NCBI GenBank assembly: GCA_024123915.1
Contig: CP099650.1
Coordinates: 2,790,001 to 2,854,000, forward strand
Direction of reading: 5' to 3'
DNA length: 64,000 nt
Source of the DNA: Oxalobacteraceae bacterium OTU3CAMAD1
GTDB taxonomy: Bacteria > Pseudomonadota > Gammaproteobacteria > Burkholderiales > Burkholderiaceae_D
Below, piece after piece: positions 43,449-52,025 of this stretch. Numbering within the stretch: position 1 is the first letter of the stretch; every line of letters starts with the position of its first letter. The notes beneath the pieces are model-generated. The model made no database searches. It had not been told where the DNA came from and worked only from the letters and a program-made list of their open reading frames with translations. A program made the position numbers and the translations under genes.

Positions 43449-44249
43449 TCAGCGCAACCCGGCGAGGTAGGCGCGCATGGCGTCGATGCTCGCGGCCGGC
43501 GCGCTCAGGTGCGGGCAGTGGCCGGTGTTCTCGATCATCGCCAGCTGGCTGCCGGGAATCGCGCGGTGGATGAAATCACCCACTTCCTTAGGCGCGATCA
43601 GGTCGTCGGTGCATTGCAGGATCAACGTCGGCGTGGTCGATTTGGCCAGGTCTGCGCGGTGGTCCGACAGGAACGTGACGCGCGCGAAGTGCTTGGCGAT
43701 GTCGGGATCGGTGCGGCAAAAGCTGTTGGTCAATTCCACGCCCAGTTCCGGCGTCTCGGGCGCGCCCATGATGGCGGGAGCCATGTTGCTCGACCAGCCG
43801 AGGTAGTTGCTCTCCATCGTGTCGAGCAGGTCGTCGATGTCCGCGCGCGAGAAGCCGCCCCGGTAGTTGTCGTCGTCGATGTAGCATGCCGAAGGGCCGA
43901 CCATGATTTGCGCGGCGAACTTGTGCGCCGCCGCGTTTGAGGCGAGCAGGCCGATCATGGCACTGACCGAGTGTCCGACGAAGACCGCCGGCCCGGTCGA
44001 ATAGTGGTCGACGATCTCCAGCAGGTCGTCGGCGTAGCCGCGCAAGGTGGAATACTTGTTTTTGTCATAGGCCGACAGGTCCGAGCCGCCGCTGCCGACC
44101 AGATCGAATAGAACCAGGCGGTATTTGTCGCGGAAGGCGGGCACCAGATGGCGCCACATGCTCTGGTCGCAACCGAATCCGTGGACCAATATCATGGTCG
44201 CGTCGCCATCGCCGAGGACGTTGATATTGTTGCGTTTTTTCAGCTGCAT
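43449..44249 (-). CDS. RsbQ/KAI2-type alpha/beta hydrolase
   Basis: 266 residues, no signal peptide. VLGDGDATMILVHGFGCDQSMW is the start and oxyanion region of the RsbQ/KAI2/D14 branch. The triad is S94 (VGHSVSA), D216 (QCTDDLIAP) and H244 (TGHCPHL). In Bacillus RsbQ works with the PAS protein RsbP in energy-stress signalling, its ligand being a small hydrophobic molecule. Here the downstream gene, 4 bp away, encodes a PAS histidine kinase, so the pair is a plausible ligand-sensing module. The small molecule is unknown. Confidence 0.88.
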   Translation of the reverse strand: MQLKKRNNINVLGDGDATMILVHGFGCDQSMWRHLVPAFRDKYRLVLFDLVGSGGSDLSAYDKNKYSTLRGYADDLLEIVDHYSTGPAVFVGHSVSAMIGLLASNAAAHKFAAQIMVGPSACYIDDDNYRGGFSRADIDDLLDTMESNYLGWSSNMAPAIMGAPETPELGVELTNSFCRTDPDIAKHFARVTFLSDHRADLAKSTTPTLILQCTDDLIAPKEVGDFIHRAIPGSQLAMIENTGHCPHLSAPAASIDAMRAYLAGLR

Positions 44250-44367
44250 AGATGTTTTGTCCAGGACGTTGATGTCGCTTTGGCAAGCTCAAGAGTGGGA
44301 AGGATATCACCAAACGTGGAGGCTAGCGCCGAGATAGTCGTGGCGTGCCGGGCGGGTGCGGAAAAGG

Positions 44368-44407
44368 AAAAAGCCGTTGATTCCTTTGCAAGAATCAACG
44401 GCTTTTT
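44368..44407 (-). terminator. intrinsic terminator of tRNA-fMet
   Basis: A 16-base stem with AAAAAGCCGTTGATT and its complement flanks a short loop, with T-run on the minus strand. Lies just after the tRNA 3' end. Confidence 0.9.
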
Positions 44408-44412
44408 GTATC

Positions 44413-44489
44413 TGGTTGCGGGGACAGGATTTGAACCTGTGACCTTCGGGTTATGAGCCCGACGAGCTGCCAGACTGCTCCACCCCGCG
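44413..44489 (-). tRNA. initiator tRNA-fMet(CAT)
   Basis: 77 nt with encoded CCA. Starts CGCGGGGTGGAGCAG and has the unpaired C1 of initiators, three G-C pairs closing the CAT anticodon stem (GGG/CCC), and CCA at the end. Supported by an upstream promoter and a downstream terminator. Confidence 0.96.
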
Positions 44490-44501
44490 TCTGAGGCCCG
44501 A

Positions 44502-44530
44502 ATTATACACAGGCCTGCCTCGATCCGCAA
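44502..44530 (-). promoter_or_regulatory. sigma70 promoter of tRNA-fMet
   Basis: TTGCGG, 17 bases, TATAAT on the minus strand; -10 ends 12 bp before the tRNA. Confidence 0.8.
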
Positions 44531-44550
44531 GGGCTAATATTTCCTCCGGC

Positions 44551-45720
44551 TTAAGCGGCCGCCAGACGCCACAGCGACGTGACCTCGGCCGCTCGCGCCG
44601 CGTGCAGCGGGTCGGTCGTGTCGGCCGCGCGCGGATGCGTCGGGCGCACATCGTGGCGGTCGAGCACTTTGAGGCCGGCGGCGGCGATCCATGCCATCAG
44701 CTCGTCGCGTGGACGCAGGCCCAGGTGCTCGGCCAGGTCGGAGAGGATCAGCCAGCCTTCGCCGCCCTGTGTCAGGTGGTCGGCCAGGCCGGCCAGGAAG
44801 CCGCGCAGCATGCGGCTGTCCGGATCGTAGACGGCGTATTCGATCGGCGAGCTGGGTCGGGCGGGCACCCAAGGCGGGTTACACACGACCAGCGGCGCGC
44901 GGCCTTCGGGGAACAGGTCCGTTTGCAGCAGTTCGACCTGGCCGTCCAGATCGAGGCGCGCCAGGTTTTCGCGGGCGCAGCTGAGCGCGCGGGTGTCCTG
45001 GTCGGTGCCGATCACGCGGGCGACGCCGCGCTTGGCCAGTACCGCCGACAGCACGCCGGTGCCGGCGCCAATGTCATAGGCCAGCTTGACGCCGGCCGGC
45101 AGCGGCGTGTTGGCCACCAGTTCGACGTATTCGCCGCGCACCGGCGAGAACACGCCGTAATGCGGATGGATGCGCGCGTCCAGCGCCGGAATCTCGACGC
45201 CGGTGCGGCGCCATTCGTGGGCGCCGATCAGGCCAAGCAGCTCGCGCAGCGAGGCGATGAACGGTTCTTCGAATCGGCCGTAGGCTTCGTTGCAGGCCAG
45301 CTGCACGTCCGGGGCGCGGCGCAGCGGAATGGTGTAGCCGGCGTCGAAGGGGATCAGCAGCATGGCCAGGGTGCGGGCGCGCTGCGACTGCGCCTGGCGG
45401 TGCAGGTGGAACGCCTCGGTCGGCGTGGCCGGAGTCTTGGCCGGCTTGGCCTTTTTCGAAGGCTTGCCTTTGACGTCGGCGCGACGGGCCAGCGCTTGCA
45501 GCAACTGGCGGGCGTTCTGGAAGTCGCCGCGCCACAGCAGGGCGGTGCCTTCACAGGCCAGGCGGTAGGCGACATCGGCGTTGGTGCGGTCGTCGGCGAT
45601 CATCACGCGCTTGGGCGGCGGCATGCCGGCCTCGGAGCGCCAGCGCGCGGAGCACTGCACGCCGTTTTCCTCCCAGTGGATCTGCTGCGGAATCGGGGAG
45701 GAGGGAGTTTGTACGGGCAT
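44551..45720 (-). CDS. class I SAM-dependent methyltransferase
   Basis: 389 residues from MPVQTPSSPIPQQ at 45720. The N-terminal ~170 residues are of unknown fold. The core (~200-340) is a Rossmann methyltransferase: AYDIGAGTGVLSAVLAKRG (motif I), VIGTDQDTRALSCARENL (motif II), and VVCNPPWVPA (motif IV, NPPW). NPPY/W suggests methylation of an N atom (Gln, as in PrmB/PrmC, or nucleic-acid base), but which substrate is not decided. No neighbour informs its job. Confidence 0.86.
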   Translation of the reverse strand: MPVQTPSSPIPQQIHWEENGVQCSARWRSEAGMPPPKRVMIADDRTNADVAYRLACEGTALLWRGDFQNARQLLQALARRADVKGKPSKKAKPAKTPATPTEAFHLHRQAQSQRARTLAMLLIPFDAGYTIPLRRAPDVQLACNEAYGRFEEPFIASLRELLGLIGAHEWRRTGVEIPALDARIHPHYGVFSPVRGEYVELVANTPLPAGVKLAYDIGAGTGVLSAVLAKRGVARVIGTDQDTRALSCARENLARLDLDGQVELLQTDLFPEGRAPLVVCNPPWVPARPSSPIEYAVYDPDSRMLRGFLAGLADHLTQGGEGWLILSDLAEHLGLRPRDELMAWIAAAGLKVLDRHDVRPTHPRAADTTDPLHAARAAEVTSLWRLAAA

Positions 45721-45782
45721 GTCAGGCAATCGGTAGAAGGAAGCGGCTCAGCGGGCAATGATGAGAAAAAAACAAGCACAAA

Positions 45783-45817
45783 AAACGCCGGGGATGCGAT
45801 GCATCCCTGCGGCGTTT
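45783..45817 (-). terminator. terminator downstream of 45850-46860
   Basis: AAACGCC plus GGGATGC pair across GAT with a small bulge, followed on the minus strand by a T-run. Good intrinsic form. Confidence 0.75.
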
Positions 45818-45849
45818 CCGTGTGTCGAGGCGCTTATTATACTTGGCGG

Positions 45850-46860
45850 TCAGCTTGCGGCGGTGCTGGCGCCTTTGCCGTCGTCGGCGTCGACGGTGGC
45901 GGCAGGAGCGGAATCCGCATCGGCTACCGGCACGGCGGCCGGCTTGGCCGCCTCCACGGCTGGATCCACGGCGGCCGACGGGCCGCCGGTCACCTTGTCG
46001 GCGGCGCCGGCCTGGTCGCCGTAGGCCGCCGCCGATTTGGCCTGGTCGGCCTGGGTCGGCGCGGTGTAGGTGTTGGCTTCCCTGCTGTCGACCAGATTGA
46101 GCAGCCGCAGCGAGAGGCTGCGCAGCGCGTTGCGGTCGACGGTGTCGCCGTTCTGGTCACCGTCTTCACCGGCGGTGGACAGCGCCGTTTGCAGATCGCG
46201 GCCGATCAGCTCGAACAGGTCGGCCAGGGTGCCGGCGAAGTCGATGTTCGGCAGCTGGACGCTCGGCAGGTCGACGGTTTGGGGCTTGTTGCCGGCCCTG
46301 TCGTTGGCGCGGTCATTGGCCCGTTCGCTGGCGTTGTTGCCGAGCTTGTCGGCCTTCGGCGCGTTGCCGCCGGTGGTCTGGCTGGCGGCGGCGTCAAGCT
46401 GGTACTCGTATTTGACTTCGACTTCGAAGTCGAACTTGCGGCCGTCGGCGGTGGTGATCGTGCCCTTGCCGATGAAGTGCGCGCTGTCGTTCAGGCTGAA
46501 GGCGGCCAGCGAGCGGGTGCCGTTCGGGCCCGAGCTTTGCTGGACGCCCAGCGCGTAGCTGGACGAGGCTTCCAGGCTGGCCGAGTCGAAGTCGATGGTG
46601 GCGCCTTTGGCGGCGTCGCCGAACAGGGCCTGCGTGAAGCTGTTCATCAGGTCTTCGGCGAAATCGACGGTGGCGATGCCGACCGAGGCGACACGTTTTT
46701 GCATGTCCAGCGCGTTGCTGGACAAGGAAAGCGGCGAGGACGCTGCGCTGTTGCTCTTTTGCGTGGCGGGCGCGCCGGTGGTCTTGCCGTCGTTTTGCGC
46801 GGTGGCGGCAGTGTAGGGCGCCGGCAAAGCACGGGCGCCGAGTGCGGAGAGAGTAGACAT
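45850..46860 (-). CDS. hypothetical low-complexity protein, 336 aa
   Basis: Not recognised as a named family. Starts MSTLSALGARALPAPYT with no signal peptide. Residues ~50-150 (VASVGIATVDFAEDLMNSFTQALFG, then SLEASSSYALGV) and the strand-rich DGRKFDFEVEVKYEYQLD look folded; the middle has Asn/Ala/Arg/Asp repeats (NNASERANDRANDRAG), and ~225-260 (LPNIDFAGTLADLFELIGRDLQ) is helical. The C-terminal ~70 residues are Ala/Asp-rich and disordered. Composition recalls flagellar hook-length or similar secreted proteins, but I have no motif to show this. It has its own terminator and is probably monocistronic. Confidence 0.6.
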   Translation of the reverse strand: MSTLSALGARALPAPYTAATAQNDGKTTGAPATQKSNSAASSPLSLSSNALDMQKRVASVGIATVDFAEDLMNSFTQALFGDAAKGATIDFDSASLEASSSYALGVQQSSGPNGTRSLAAFSLNDSAHFIGKGTITTADGRKFDFEVEVKYEYQLDAAASQTTGGNAPKADKLGNNASERANDRANDRAGNKPQTVDLPSVQLPNIDFAGTLADLFELIGRDLQTALSTAGEDGDQNGDTVDRNALRSLSLRLLNLVDSREANTYTAPTQADQAKSAAAYGDQAGAADKVTGGPSAAVDPAVEAAKPAAVPVADADSAPAATVDADDGKGASTAAS

Positions 46861-46980
46861 GGCAGTTTCCGTTTGGTAATACTTATATAACGGTCGCGCC
46901 GCAGAAAACTTGAGGGGAGGACGGTAAATACGCCAACTTCCGGCGTTTGCCGGAATCCGGTTGGGACGCTGGCGGCGCTT

Positions 46981-47012
46981 GGCGGATTACGCTGCGCTAA
47001 TCCGCCCTACGT
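46981..47012. repeat. half copy of the 96-bp inverted repeat
   Basis: GGCGGATTACGCTGCG-CTAATCCGCCCTACGT: the right arm of the repeat at 5611 and 63778, itself a short hairpin. The left arm is absent. Confidence 0.7.
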
Positions 47013-47045
47013 GATTTAGAAGAATTCACGGGCCAGCTTATTTTT

Positions 47046-47255
47046 TTAGTGGTGGTGGGTCCAGCCTTCGGGGGCGGCCAGGTACGACGCGACCGCGTCT
47101 TTTTGGCCGATCGCGTGGTGTTTGACCTCGCCGCAGGCGCAAATGCCCAGGTACGGCTGGATGTGCGAGCAGGCCGAGACCTTTTGCAGGCGAACCTGTA
47201 CGGCCTTGGCGCACTTGGCGCATTTGAAGGTGAGGGTGCGTGGTGCTTTTAACAT
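47046..47255 (-). CDS. small Cys-rich (zinc-ribbon-like) protein
   Basis: 69 residues from MLKAPRTLTFKCAKC at 47255 (an in-frame ATG 24 bp earlier has weaker support). It carries CAKC (residues 12-15) and later CSH and CACG, a spacing that fits a four-Cys zinc ribbon. It ends in a His-rich tail (GWTHHH). No family name can be given. It shares the strand with the SprA-like gene but has a ~55-bp gap to it. Confidence 0.6.
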   Translation of the reverse strand: MLKAPRTLTFKCAKCAKAVQVRLQKVSACSHIQPYLGICACGEVKHHAIGQKDAVASYLAAPEGWTHHH

Positions 47256-47309
47256 GATTGATCCGGAAGCGAGAGGCAAAGGCGGGATTTTATCACCGGG
47301 CTCGCGCCC

Positions 47310-47897
47310 TCACGCATAGACATTCAGCGCGGCTTGCGGCACCGGTTCGGCGCCGTAGGCGCGGCGCACGCGTTCCGATGAGCCGGCCTGGCCCTGCTGC
47401 TCGGCGGAGCCGGTTGCGTCCTGCGACTGCTGCTGCGCCAGTTCCGCGCGGGCCTGGGTTTCCATTTGCTGCGCCTGGGCGGCCACGGCGCGGTCGGCGC
47501 CCGACGGGCCGGCCGGCGCCAGCGCCGCCGCCTGGATGGTCGCCGCGCGGGCGATGGTTTCCTCGGGCGTGCCGCCGGGGGAGGTGTCGATCTGGACTTC
47601 GCCGCCGATAGCGTAATTGACGCCGTTAGGGCCGCGTTGATAGGTGTAGGACGCACCGGAAACAGCCAGGCCGCCGGCCGCCGCCAAATGCGCTTGTTCG
47701 TGCTGGCGCACCTCGGCGTCGCGCGCTTTGAGCTCGTCGATCAGCTTCAGTGCTTCGGGCGTCAGGGTGGTGGTGGAGGCGCCGCCGGTGGCGGCGGTCT
47801 TGGCATCGACCGGCGCGGACGCGTCTTCCCGTGTCCGGGGCGCTGCGCGCTCGGGCGGCTGGATCGCGGAACTGGTTGATATGGCGCCAATGCTCAT
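47310..47897 (-). CDS. SprA-related putative metalloprotease (CJM1_0395 type)
   Basis: 195 residues from the ATG at 47897 (MSIGAISTSSAIQ). The conserved block LKARDAEVRQHEQAHLAAAGGLAVSGASYTYQRGPNG has the HEQAH zinc-binding-like motif of the SprA-related family. It is followed by YAIGGEVQIDTSPGG and a Gln-rich helix. Family members are predicted metallopeptidases of unknown substrate. No signal peptide; the C-terminal Ala/Gln segment is coiled. Alone in its unit. Confidence 0.8.
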   Translation of the reverse strand: MSIGAISTSSAIQPPERAAPRTREDASAPVDAKTAATGGASTTTLTPEALKLIDELKARDAEVRQHEQAHLAAAGGLAVSGASYTYQRGPNGVNYAIGGEVQIDTSPGGTPEETIARAATIQAAALAPAGPSGADRAVAAQAQQMETQARAELAQQQSQDATGSAEQQGQAGSSERVRRAYGAEPVPQAALNVYA

Positions 47898-48029
47898 GAT
47901 GGTCGCTTCCGAACTGATGCATTCATGATAGCAAATTTGTCGCAATTGGTTGCAAATTCGCCGTCAACATCCGAATGGGCCGTGGCGTTATGGTCTCACC
48001 GGGGATCATTCCACGAAGAGGCAAAGGCC

Positions 48030-48191
48030 ATGGAAGACAAGAAGCAACCGAGCAAAGAGTCCGTGCGACAGTGGTTGCGGAATCAGATTGAGGAACGGCG
48101 CCCGCCGCCGGACCCTAAACAGATCCGGCGCGAGCTGGGTTGGGAGTTGTTGAAGCTTGAGCGGAAAGAGCCCGAGCCGCCCAAGCGATGA
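48030..48191 (+). CDS. small hypothetical protein, 53 aa
   Basis: Starts MEDKKQPSKESVRQWL and ends PPKR; strongly charged with Lys/Arg/Glu/Pro, probably helical. A GAAGAGG site stands before the ATG. Its stop is 3 bp before the convergent sbcC stop. No family recognised. Codon use fits the genome but expression is unproven. Confidence 0.45.
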   Translation: MEDKKQPSKESVRQWLRNQIEERRPPPDPKQIRRELGWELLKLERKEPEPPKR

Positions 48192-48194
48192 AGC

Positions 48195-51100
48195 TCACAT
48201 TACCGTGATCGTGCTGCGGCCCCCGGCGGACGGCTGCACCAGGATCTTGGTGGCGATCCGCTCCGTCATTTCCTGCACGTGGGAGATGACGCCGACCTTG
48301 CGGCCCATGGCCTGCAAGCCGTCCAGCGCATCCATGGCCACGCGCAGCGTTTCCGCATCGAGGCTGCCGAAGCCCTCGTCGATGAACAGCGATTCGACCC
48401 GCACCCGGTTCGACGACAGCGAGGCCAGTCCCAACGCCAGCGCCAGCGACACCAGGAACGATTCGCCGCCCGACAGCGAGTGCACCGAGCGCATTTCGCC
48501 GCCCATGTCCTGATCGCGCACCAACAGCGCCAGCGACGGGCTGGCCGGATTGTTGATGCGTTCGAGCTGATAGCGCCGCGCGAGGTGGTTCAGGTGGGCG
48601 TTGGCGTAGCCGAGCAAGACGTCCAAGGTGAACTGCTGCGCGTAGTTGCGGAACTTTTTGCCGTCGGCGGAACCTATCAAGTCGCTCATGCGCGACCAGC
48701 GCTGTTCGATCGCTTCCTGTTTTTCGATTTCGGCCAGCATCGCCTGCGATTGCCGGCGCTTGGCGTCGTCCTGCGCCAACGCCAGTTGCAGCGCGGTGGC
48801 GGCGTCGTGGGCGGCTTTGCGTTCGGCCATCAATTCATTAAGGGCGGAGGCGAGGGCGGCGACCGGCGACTCGGGAAGCTCGGGTATTTCGTCTTCCTCC
48901 GTCGCCGCCGGCACGCGCGTTGGCGGCGCCGACAACTGGTGCTGTTCGCGCTGGCGTTGACGTTCTTTCAAGACGGTGACGGCGTTGTCGGCGGCGCGGT
49001 CGATGGCTTGCAACGCGTTGCGCCGGGCGTCGATGTCGTCGGCGCTGTGGGCGAGCAAGGCGTGCAGTTGATCGAGATCGCGCGGAGTGCGCTCGTCGTC
49101 CTCGGGCTGGCGCTGCTGGAATGCCGCCAGCCAGTCGTCCAGATTTTTAGCGGCTGCCGTTGCGGCTGCCCTCAACGTAGCCAGGCGGTGGCCCGCTTGC
49201 GCCAGCGCTTCGTCGAGCCGTGTCCTGGTTTGTGTCGCCTGCTCGACGGCCTGCTGGCGGCTGGACAGTTGCGACCTGGCCGCATCGATGGCGGCAACCA
49301 GCGTCTGTTCGACTTCGGCCACCTGTTTACCGCCCCACAGTTCCATGCGTTGTTCCTGCATGGCGCGCAGCGCGGCGTCTGCGGCGTTCCAGGCTTCGCG
49401 TGCGCTGAGCGCGTCGTGGCCGGTCTTGGCCAGGGCGTCGTTCAAACCTTTCAGCTCAACGTCGATGGTGGACATGGCGGCGCTGCGTTCGTCGTACGCG
49501 GTGCGTTGCGCCAGCCATTGCTTGCTTTCGGCCTGGCGCGCGGCGTGGAATCGGGCCGGGCCGGTTTTCCAGTCGTCCTTCCATTCGTCGCTCGGGATGT
49601 CGCCGCCGCTGAAGGCCGCGTCCAGGTCCGACAGCAGTGCGCTCAGCGTCAGCGCCACTTCGATGCGCTGGTCTTCAAGCGCCTTGTATTCGGTATTGGC
49701 CAGCGCCAGCGCGGTCTGCGCGCTTGACGCCACACCTTGCAGACGCGCGTGCTCCGCCGACGCCACATCCCAGGCGGATTGCGCCTGGTCGCGCGCGTTG
49801 CGGGCGGCGTGCAGCGCGCGTTCCTGCCGCTCCGCCGCTTGCAGGGCCGTGCGCGCGGCCTCCAGTTCGGACGTGAACCAGTCGGTGCGCTCGGGTTCCG
49901 GCGGCAGTTCCGACTGCGAGGCGTCGGCTGCTGTGACCAGCGCGTGCGCGCTCCACGCTGCGGTTATTTTTTCCAGCGCCTGCTGCACGCCACGGCCTTC
50001 GGTGGCCAGCACTTGCAACTGTTCCAGGCTGGCCTGCACGGTTGCGCGTTGGGCGGCCTGCTGATTGACGTTGGCCTCCATTTGACGGCGGCAACGCGTC
50101 ACCTCGTCTTGCAGCCCGCCGAGCATCGCTTGCAGCGGTCCGTCATTGTGGCGATAAGGATGTTCGCGTGCGCCGCAAACCGGGCAGGGGGTGTCGTCCT
50201 CCAGCGAGGCGCGCAGCGATTCGACGTTCTCCGCGCATGCCGCCTCCGCCAGCTTCAGCGAGCGCTCGGCCTGCGAGAAGGCGGCCAGGATGGCGATGTT
50301 TTCCTGCTGCGCCGCCGCCAGTTGCTTCTCGGCCGACTCCATCGCCTGCCGCAGTTGCGCCGACTGTGCCGCGATCTGCGCGCCGCGCTGCTGGCGCGCC
50401 TCCAGCTCTATCCATATTTTCTCGGCGCCGGCCAGCAGGTCGCGGCGCTGCTCCCAGCCGCTGCGAGTTGCCTGCAACTGCTCGGCGGAGAACGCGGCCA
50501 GCGCCTGCGCGGCGTCCTGGCGCCGGGCTTCCAGCGTTTGAAGCACGGCGCTGGAGGTGGCCAGCTTGGCGCTGGCGTCGGCCTCCTCGTCGCGATGGGC
50601 CTTGGCGTTGCGTTGCACGCGGGCGACCGCGTTGCCGAGTTTTTCCGCCTGCGACGCGGCCTGGCCGGCCTGCACGAACAAGACGTCCCAGCGTTCCCAC
50701 GATTGGGCGAGTGTTTTCCATTGTTTGTGCTGGCCCAGCCAGGTGACACCGGCGGCGTGCTGCGCGTCCAGGCGCAGGCGCTCGTCCTGTTTCGATTGCA
50801 TTGCCGATTTGGCGGCGGCATCGGCTTGATCGGCCTTTTCGCACGCGGCGGAGGCCTGGCGGTAGGCCGGCAGCATGGCTTCGATGCGCGCATCCAGCGC
50901 CTTGGCTTGGTCGAGCAGCGGCGCGGCGGCGCGTTGCGTGTTCTCCGCCTCCAGCAGTTGCGCGGCCGCTTGCGTGTGCGCGGCGCCGGCGCGTTCCAGT
51001 TCCAGCGCGGCGTCGGCGGCCGCCTGGGTACTTGCGGCGATCGTTGCGTGGGTGGCGGCGATGTCGGCGTCGATGCGGCGGATGTCGTCGGCCAGCGGGC

Positions 51101-52025
51101 GCGCCGGCTGCACGGCAAGGATGCGGGCGAGTGCGCCGCGTTGGGGCGCGGACGCCAACACGTCGGCGGCGGCCAGCTCGCTGGCCTGTTGCGCGGCCAG
51201 TTCGTCCTCCTTCAGCTTTTCCGCCTGCTTGTGCCAGCGCAGCTCCTGTTCCAGCTCCGCCTTGCGCTGCTCCAAGCCATGCAGCGTTTCTGCGGCGGCC
51301 ATGCCTTGCGCTTCGATCTCGCCGCGCTGTTCGGTGCTGAGCGGCTTCTGGTCGGCCAGGCGAGCGTTCAGCTTTTGCAGCGCCAGTTGTTCCAGCTTTG
51401 CGCGCTCGAAGGCGCGCATCGAGATCTCGGTGTAGATGGTGCTGCCGGTGAGGGTCTCCAGCAATTCTCCGCGCTCGTTGTCCTCGGATTTGAGGAAGGC
51501 CGAAAACTCGTTCTGCGCCAGCAGCACGGCGCGCGTGAACTGTTCGAACGACAGGCCGATGCGTTTTTCGATCTCCGCCTTCACTTCCGTCTTGGTGCTG
51601 CCGATCGGTTGCAGCGCCGGCAGCAGGAGCAGGGACATCATCGTCGGCTGCAAAGCGCCTTCGGCCTTGGTGCGCGAGCGCCGCACGCTCCAGCGCGCGC
51701 GGTACGAGGCGCCGTCGTTGCCGACGAAATCGACCTCCGCGTAGCCTTCGGCCGTACCCCGGCGCAGCAGGGTGCGCGTGTCCTGGGTGGAGACGGTTTC
51801 GGCGCCCACGTCGGTGAGATAGTTGCGGCCGGCGACCTTGAGCAGGCGCGGCGTGGCGTCGTACAAGGCCAGGCAAAGGGCGTCGAGCAGGGTGCTTTTG
51901 CCGGCGCCGGTCGGGCCGCTGATGGCGAACAGGCCGGTCGAGGCCAGCGGCTCGCTTTCGAAGTCCACGCCGAATTCGCCGGCCAGCGAGGCCAGGTTCT
52001 TGCCGCCGATTTTCAGGATTCTCAT
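48195..52025 (-). CDS. sbcC: exonuclease subunit SbcC (SMC-type ATPase)
   Basis: 1276 residues from MRILKIGGKNLASLAGEF. SbcC with SbcD forms an ATP-dependent nuclease that opens hairpins and trims DNA ends at stalled forks. Walker A is GPTGAGKSTLLDAL (residues ~35-48). The long coiled coil centres on the zinc hook CPVCG (PCPVCGAREHPY, near residue 630). The C-terminal ATPase half has the LSGGESFLVSLALALGLA signature and FIDEGFGSLD Walker B. The start codon overlaps the sbcD stop (ATGA), so the two are translationally coupled. The C-terminus is complete. Confidence 0.96.
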   Translation of the reverse strand: MRILKIGGKNLASLAGEFGVDFESEPLASTGLFAISGPTGAGKSTLLDALCLALYDATPRLLKVAGRNYLTDVGAETVSTQDTRTLLRRGTAEGYAEVDFVGNDGASYRARWSVRRSRTKAEGALQPTMMSLLLLPALQPIGSTKTEVKAEIEKRIGLSFEQFTRAVLLAQNEFSAFLKSEDNERGELLETLTGSTIYTEISMRAFERAKLEQLALQKLNARLADQKPLSTEQRGEIEAQGMAAAETLHGLEQRKAELEQELRWHKQAEKLKEDELAAQQASELAAADVLASAPQRGALARILAVQPARPLADDIRRIDADIAATHATIAASTQAAADAALELERAGAAHTQAAAQLLEAENTQRAAAPLLDQAKALDARIEAMLPAYRQASAACEKADQADAAAKSAMQSKQDERLRLDAQHAAGVTWLGQHKQWKTLAQSWERWDVLFVQAGQAASQAEKLGNAVARVQRNAKAHRDEEADASAKLATSSAVLQTLEARRQDAAQALAAFSAEQLQATRSGWEQRRDLLAGAEKIWIELEARQQRGAQIAAQSAQLRQAMESAEKQLAAAQQENIAILAAFSQAERSLKLAEAACAENVESLRASLEDDTPCPVCGAREHPYRHNDGPLQAMLGGLQDEVTRCRRQMEANVNQQAAQRATVQASLEQLQVLATEGRGVQQALEKITAAWSAHALVTAADASQSELPPEPERTDWFTSELEAARTALQAAERQERALHAARNARDQAQSAWDVASAEHARLQGVASSAQTALALANTEYKALEDQRIEVALTLSALLSDLDAAFSGGDIPSDEWKDDWKTGPARFHAARQAESKQWLAQRTAYDERSAAMSTIDVELKGLNDALAKTGHDALSAREAWNAADAALRAMQEQRMELWGGKQVAEVEQTLVAAIDAARSQLSSRQQAVEQATQTRTRLDEALAQAGHRLATLRAAATAAAKNLDDWLAAFQQRQPEDDERTPRDLDQLHALLAHSADDIDARRNALQAIDRAADNAVTVLKERQRQREQHQLSAPPTRVPAATEEDEIPELPESPVAALASALNELMAERKAAHDAATALQLALAQDDAKRRQSQAMLAEIEKQEAIEQRWSRMSDLIGSADGKKFRNYAQQFTLDVLLGYANAHLNHLARRYQLERINNPASPSLALLVRDQDMGGEMRSVHSLSGGESFLVSLALALGLASLSSNRVRVESLFIDEGFGSLDAETLRVAMDALDGLQAMGRKVGVISHVQEMTERIATKILVQPSAGGRSTITVM

